From the NCBI RefSeq assembly GCF_004570875.1, contig NZ_SPQK01000003.1, positions 186,001 through 250,000 on the forward strand: a stretch of 64,000 bases of DNA. The letters run 5' to 3'. Position numbers and translations under genes: made by a program. This document shows, piece after piece, positions 61,712 to 64,000 of this stretch (the stretch's first letter is position 1; every line of letters begins with the position of its first letter). Below the pieces are notes generated by a model. It ran no database searches and was not told where the DNA came from. It saw only the letters and a list, made by a program, of their open reading frames with translations. Source of the DNA: Blastococcus sp. CT_GayMR16 (GTDB lineage Bacteria; Actinomycetota; Actinomycetes; Mycobacteriales; Geodermatophilaceae).

Positions 61712-61882
61712 ATGAGCGGCATCGACAAGCTGAAGAACAAGGCCGAGGAGCTCGGCGGCAAGGGCAAGGAGGCCCTCGGCGACGCGACCGACGACCGCGA
61801 CCTGCAGGCCGAGGGCCAGAAGGACCAGGCGAAGGGCAACCTCAAGCAGGCCGGCGAGAAGGTCAAGGACGTCTTCAAGTAA
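61712..61882 (+). CDS. CsbD family stress protein
   Basis: 56 residues: SGIDKLKNKAEELGGKGKEA, GDATDDRDLQAEGQKDQA and KGNLKQAGEKVKDVF are the CsbD repeats of charged helices. In bacilli CsbD is under general-stress sigma B; here a SigB/SigF-like promoter is present. ATG 61712 (or the adjacent GTG 61709) follows AAGGAG. Small, soluble, function unknown. A hairpin follows 18 nt after the stop. Confidence 0.92.
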   Translation: MSGIDKLKNKAEELGGKGKEALGDATDDRDLQAEGQKDQAKGNLKQAGEKVKDVFK

Positions 61883-61900
61883 GCCGTCGTTCCGGCCGAT

Positions 61901-61935
61901 GAAGGGCGCCATACCCCCCGGGGCTGGCGCCCTTC
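61901..61935 (+). terminator. csbD terminator
   Basis: GAAGGGCGCC pairs perfectly with GGCGCCCTTC around a 15-nt loop, followed by GTCGTCTCC. Placed 18 nt after the csbD stop. Confidence 0.7.
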
Positions 61936-61944
61936 GTCGTCTCC

Positions 61945-61966
61945 GGACTTTCCGCGCAGAAAGTCC
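61945..61966. repeat. GACTTTC palindrome, copy 1
   Basis: GGACTTTC-CGCGCA-GAAAGTCC: perfect 8-bp arms, 1 nt from the stop of the DUF559-like gene. The arms are the same as in the two copies beyond the gene's other end (62917-62972), only the centre differs. Confidence 0.7.
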
Positions 61967-61967
61967 G

Positions 61968-62831
61968 TCAGCCAGCGAAGAGGGGCTGGGCCAACATGTG
62001 CGCGATCCGTGCGATGACGGTGTCCATGTCCCGAAGGTCAGCCGCACTGAGCCGGATCACGCGCCAGCCCGCCGCCACGAGCTGCTTGTAACGGGAATCG
62101 TCCCGATGGATCTGCAACTCGTCGAAGTGGTACGCCCCCTCGTACTCGACGATCAGTCGGTGTTCGGGCCAGGCGAGGTCCACACGCCCCACGAAGCCAC
62201 CCGCGTCGACGACGACGAACTGGGGCACCGGGGCGGGGAGGCCGGATCGGGCACAGGCGACCCGCACCCAGGATTCGGGCGGGCTCTCGCTGCGGCCGTC
62301 GACGAGCGGTAAAACCTTCGCCACTCGACTCGCTCTCCATCGCCCTCGCGAGCTGGCATGCGCGTGGCGCAACGCGTCGACGTCGAGATGTCCTGACCGC
62401 ACCATGCCGTCGAGTGCAGCCACCGCCGTGGGCACGGTCTCGAGAGCGGCGAGATCCCACGCCGTCCGTACGGGACTGGTGATCCTGGTGTCGTCAGCAA
62501 GGGTCGTCACGTCCACCGGGTCGACCGTCGTCCGATGAACGTGAACCCCGCTGGGCCCCCGCCACGCTGAGGCGTTCGGAATCAGGACCAGCACGGCATC
62601 CATGGGCGATGCGAACGGAGCGCCCTGCCACGTCGCTGCTGACCTGCCGCCGAGCACGGCGTCCGATGGCATGAGCAGAGCCGCCGCCCGCGAGCGGAGT
62701 TGGTGGTCGGCTACCAGCCCTGGGTCTGCGTAGACGTTGCGCAGCAAGCGGCGATAGATCCCGGTCTTCAACTGTCGCTGGGTGACCACCCCCTCTGCGA
62801 GGGCGTGCGTCCCCAGAAAGACGCCGTGCAA
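61968..62831 (-). CDS. DUF559-type endonuclease-like protein with AbiEi-like N-terminus
   Basis: 287 residues. The N-terminal part (VVTQRQLKTGIYRRLLRNVYADPG) resembles the winged-helix start of AbiEi/DUF559 proteins; VLGGRSAATWQGAP follows. The C-terminal 90 residues look like a Vsr/DUF559 PD-(D/E)xK nuclease: SPPESWVRVACARSGLP, VGRVDLAWPEHRLIVEYEG (Asp and Glu of the active site, about 217 and 229), then YKQLVAAGWRVIRLSAADL. TTG 62831 is the only near start. Actinobacterial genomes carry many such orphan genes; role unknown. It is bracketed by GACTTTC palindromes, a layout like REP-RAYT elements. Confidence 0.8.
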   Translation of the reverse strand: MHGVFLGTHALAEGVVTQRQLKTGIYRRLLRNVYADPGLVADHQLRSRAAALLMPSDAVLGGRSAATWQGAPFASPMDAVLVLIPNASAWRGPSGVHVHRTTVDPVDVTTLADDTRITSPVRTAWDLAALETVPTAVAALDGMVRSGHLDVDALRHAHASSRGRWRASRVAKVLPLVDGRSESPPESWVRVACARSGLPAPVPQFVVVDAGGFVGRVDLAWPEHRLIVEYEGAYHFDELQIHRDDSRYKQLVAAGWRVIRLSAADLRDMDTVIARIAHMLAQPLFAG

Positions 62832-62916
62832 ATGGTCGCTTTGCTCGATTCACCCCCAGAGCTTGGCCACTTCCGATCGATCCCGATCTCGTCGTCCACA
62901 GCGACCGGGGGATCCC

Positions 62917-62972
62917 GACTTTCGGCGCCGAAAGTCCGGAGACTCCGAGGGACTTTCGGCGCCGAAAGTCCC
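62917..62972. repeat. GACTTTC palindromes, copies 2 and 3
   Basis: GACTTTCGGCGCCGAAAGTC occurs twice, at 62917-62936 and 62951-62970, identical in all 20 bases, 34 bp apart; the second extends to a 24-bp perfect palindrome (62949-62972). They lie 9 nt past the NUDIX gene stop and 85 nt upstream of the DUF559-like start. They can act as terminators for the NUDIX gene, but the exact repetition and the matching arms at 61945-61966 point to a repeat family. Confidence 0.75.
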
Positions 62973-62980
62973 ACAGGGGG

Positions 62981-63745
62981 TCAGGGGTGGGTGAGAAGAA
63001 GGGTGCGGACGGCGGGGAGCAGCGGGCGGTCCGCGGCGATCCAGTCGAGGTCGTCCAGCTCGTCGGCCCGCACCCAGCGCAGCGCCGCGTGCTCGTGCGC
63101 GACGGGCGGCCCACCGGAGATCCGGGCCGACCACACCCGCAGCGTCGAGGAGCCCGGCGGCCCGCCCCCGACCACGCCGTCCAGCACGACCTCGCCGAGG
63201 AACGCCTGGGGCGTGATCGCCGTCCCCAGTTCCTCCCCGATCTCACGGACCAGCGCGGACAGGTCGGACTCCCCCGGTTCCACCTTCCCGCCGGGGAACT
63301 CCCAGCAGCCGTCGTAGGGCCCACCCGACCGCTGGGCGACCAGCACCCGCTCGCCCTCGACGATCGCCGCACCGACCACCTGGACGACGTCCAGCGCCGC
63401 ACGTGCCGCCGCAGCCGCGTAGGCGTCGAGGTGGCTCTGCATCGCCCGGAGGATCCGCCGCCGCAGCACCACCCGGTCGACGAAGCCGCCGAGCGCCCTC
63501 GGCAGCCCGGTCTCCCAGTCGACCTGTTCCTCGACCTGGGTGCCGGCCCCGGTCGCGGAGAACCGGCGGGAGTGCGTCAGCCACCGCCACCCCTGACCGG
63601 GCCCGACGGAGTAGACGTCGCGGACCGGCCGCACGGACACGACCTCCTCCAGCGGGGTGCCCCACGGGCGTCCGAGCGTGCGCGCCACGTCGAACGCGAC
63701 GGTCAGCGGCGCCTCCACCAGAGTGGTGAAACGCAGCCGGAACAC
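62981..63745 (-). CDS. SRPBCC-NUDIX fusion protein
   Basis: 254 residues. The first 115 look like an SRPBCC (START-like) domain: RFTTLVEAPLTVAFDVARTLG, then WRWLTHSRRFSATGAGTQVEEQVDWETG and a long helix RRRILRAMQSHLDAYAAAA. From about 125 a MutT-like NUDIX domain follows: GAAIVEGERVLVAQRSGGPYDGCWEFPGG and the Nudix box GGKVEPGESDLSALVREIGEELG. The NUDIX part probably cleans nucleotide pools (8-oxo-dGTP or similar). The fusion is unusual; the frame runs through without a stop and without an internal start at the junction apart from scattered GTGs. GTG 63745 follows GGGAGGG. Confidence 0.82.
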   Translation of the reverse strand: MFRLRFTTLVEAPLTVAFDVARTLGRPWGTPLEEVVSVRPVRDVYSVGPGQGWRWLTHSRRFSATGAGTQVEEQVDWETGLPRALGGFVDRVVLRRRILRAMQSHLDAYAAAAARAALDVVQVVGAAIVEGERVLVAQRSGGPYDGCWEFPGGKVEPGESDLSALVREIGEELGTAITPQAFLGEVVLDGVVGGGPPGSSTLRVWSARISGGPPVAHEHAALRWVRADELDDLDWIAADRPLLPAVRTLLLTHP

Positions 63746-63802
63746 GGCTCCACCCTCCCAGAGCAGGCATGGTGGGAGTGCAGGACCCGGCACAATGGCC
63801 CG

Positions 63803-64000
63803 ATGCGCATCACTGCCCGGGTCGACTACGCGGTTCGAGCCGCCCTCGAACTCGCCGCCGTCGCCCCCGAGGCGCTGACCTGCGACCGCATCGCCACCGC
63901 CCAGGGCATCCCGTCCCGGTTCCTCCAGGCGATCCTCGGCGACCTCCAGCACGCCCGCCTGGTCACGAGTCAGCGCGGTCGTGACGGCGGGTACCGCCTC
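63803..64000 (+). CDS. Rrf2-family transcriptional regulator (3' end outside window)
   Basis: 66 residues visible: MRITARVDYAVRAALELA, then a winged helix with DRIATAQGIPSRFLQAILGDLQHARLV and the wing SQRGRDGGYRL. That is the Rrf2 DNA-binding domain as in RsrR/NsrR/IscR relatives. The part that would hold the three Fe-S Cys is beyond the window, so an iron-sulfur or redox role cannot be judged. Divergent from the SRPBCC-NUDIX gene, 57 nt apart. Confidence 0.85.
   Translation, partial: MRITARVDYAVRAALELAAVAPEALTCDRIATAQGIPSRFLQAILGDLQHARLVTSQRGRDGGYRL

Noticed and set aside
62917-62972. attachment sites or IS terminal repeats
   Set aside because: The palindromes are internally symmetric, there is no transposase or integrase gene and no target-site duplication that I can see.

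Overview
The window is GC-rich, densely coded DNA (protein-coding on both strands, many GTG and some TTG starts, frequent 1-8 nt gene overlaps) of an actinobacterium. Mycothiol deacetylase MshB, the tetrahydrodipicolinate succinylase pathway (DapD/DapE/DapC), the glycogen/maltose-1-phosphate pair GlgC/GlgM, the sigE-rseA-htrA-tatB envelope-stress block, DUF3117, FdxA and the PRC-barrel MgtE-N/DUF1003 pair all point to Actinomycetia. The gene order follows, in reverse, the Mycobacterium tuberculosis Rv1170-Rv1234 neighbourhood as I remember it. The style of the accessory genes (DUF559-type endonuclease proteins, DUF6766, short palindromic intergenic repeats) makes Geodermatophilaceae (Blastococcus, Geodermatophilus, Modestobacter) my best guess; that family assignment is inference. 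I see no rRNA, tRNA, prophage, insertion sequence or CRISPR array.

Layout. 1-4665: a drug-efflux MFS gene, then a four-gene operon (ribbon-helix-helix regulator, DUF4097 beta-strand protein, DrrA/DrrB-type ABC exporter) headed by three TGACGTCA operators. 4677-7565: an acyl-CoA dehydrogenase and a CitE-like lyase that share an upstream TTAC-N5-AGTA motif, with a DUF4190 gene between. 7687-14386: DMT transporter/PhzF pair, MgtE-N and DUF1003 pair, acetyltransferase, DNA-repair methyltransferase, AzlCD amino-acid exporter and a broken small gene. 14638-22972: conserved core with mrp, tatB-htrA-rseA-sigE, a methyltransferase, glgC and glgM. 22973-26043: cobalamin riboswitch and btuFCD. 26153-31045: 5-oxoprolinase genes pxpB/pxpC and pxpA, separated by a GAF-ANTAR gene, then a PAS-GAF-SpoIIE phosphatase. 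31061-35337: a lipoprotein/microprotein/DUF6766 operon, DinB protein, leucyl aminopeptidase, DUF3117, 3-methyladenine glycosylase. 35374-39810: one giant 11-repeat fibronectin-III exported protein. 39920-48257: lysine/DAP genes with LOG, DivIVA-like and SRPBCC genes, a hydrolase, a transglycosylase-like secreted protein, dapC and fdxA. 48517-53394: a triple-GAF GGDEF-EAL protein, GNAT, membrane protein, mshB. 53550-61444: dppABCDF peptide transporter with a second, upstream paralogous binding protein. 61712-64000: csbD, a DUF559 nuclease-like gene bracketed by palindromes, an SRPBCC-NUDIX fusion and the start of an Rrf2 regulator.

The observations I think deserve most attention: a 30-residue membrane microprotein translationally coupled on both sides (31741-31833); two genes, htrA and dapC, whose only sensible starts are CTG codons inside CTGA overlaps; three repeat families of short palindromes, one of which brackets a nuclease-like gene in a REP/RAYT-like layout; an operator triplet whose last copy contains the start codon of its probable repressor; and an operator-like motif shared by two catabolic genes.
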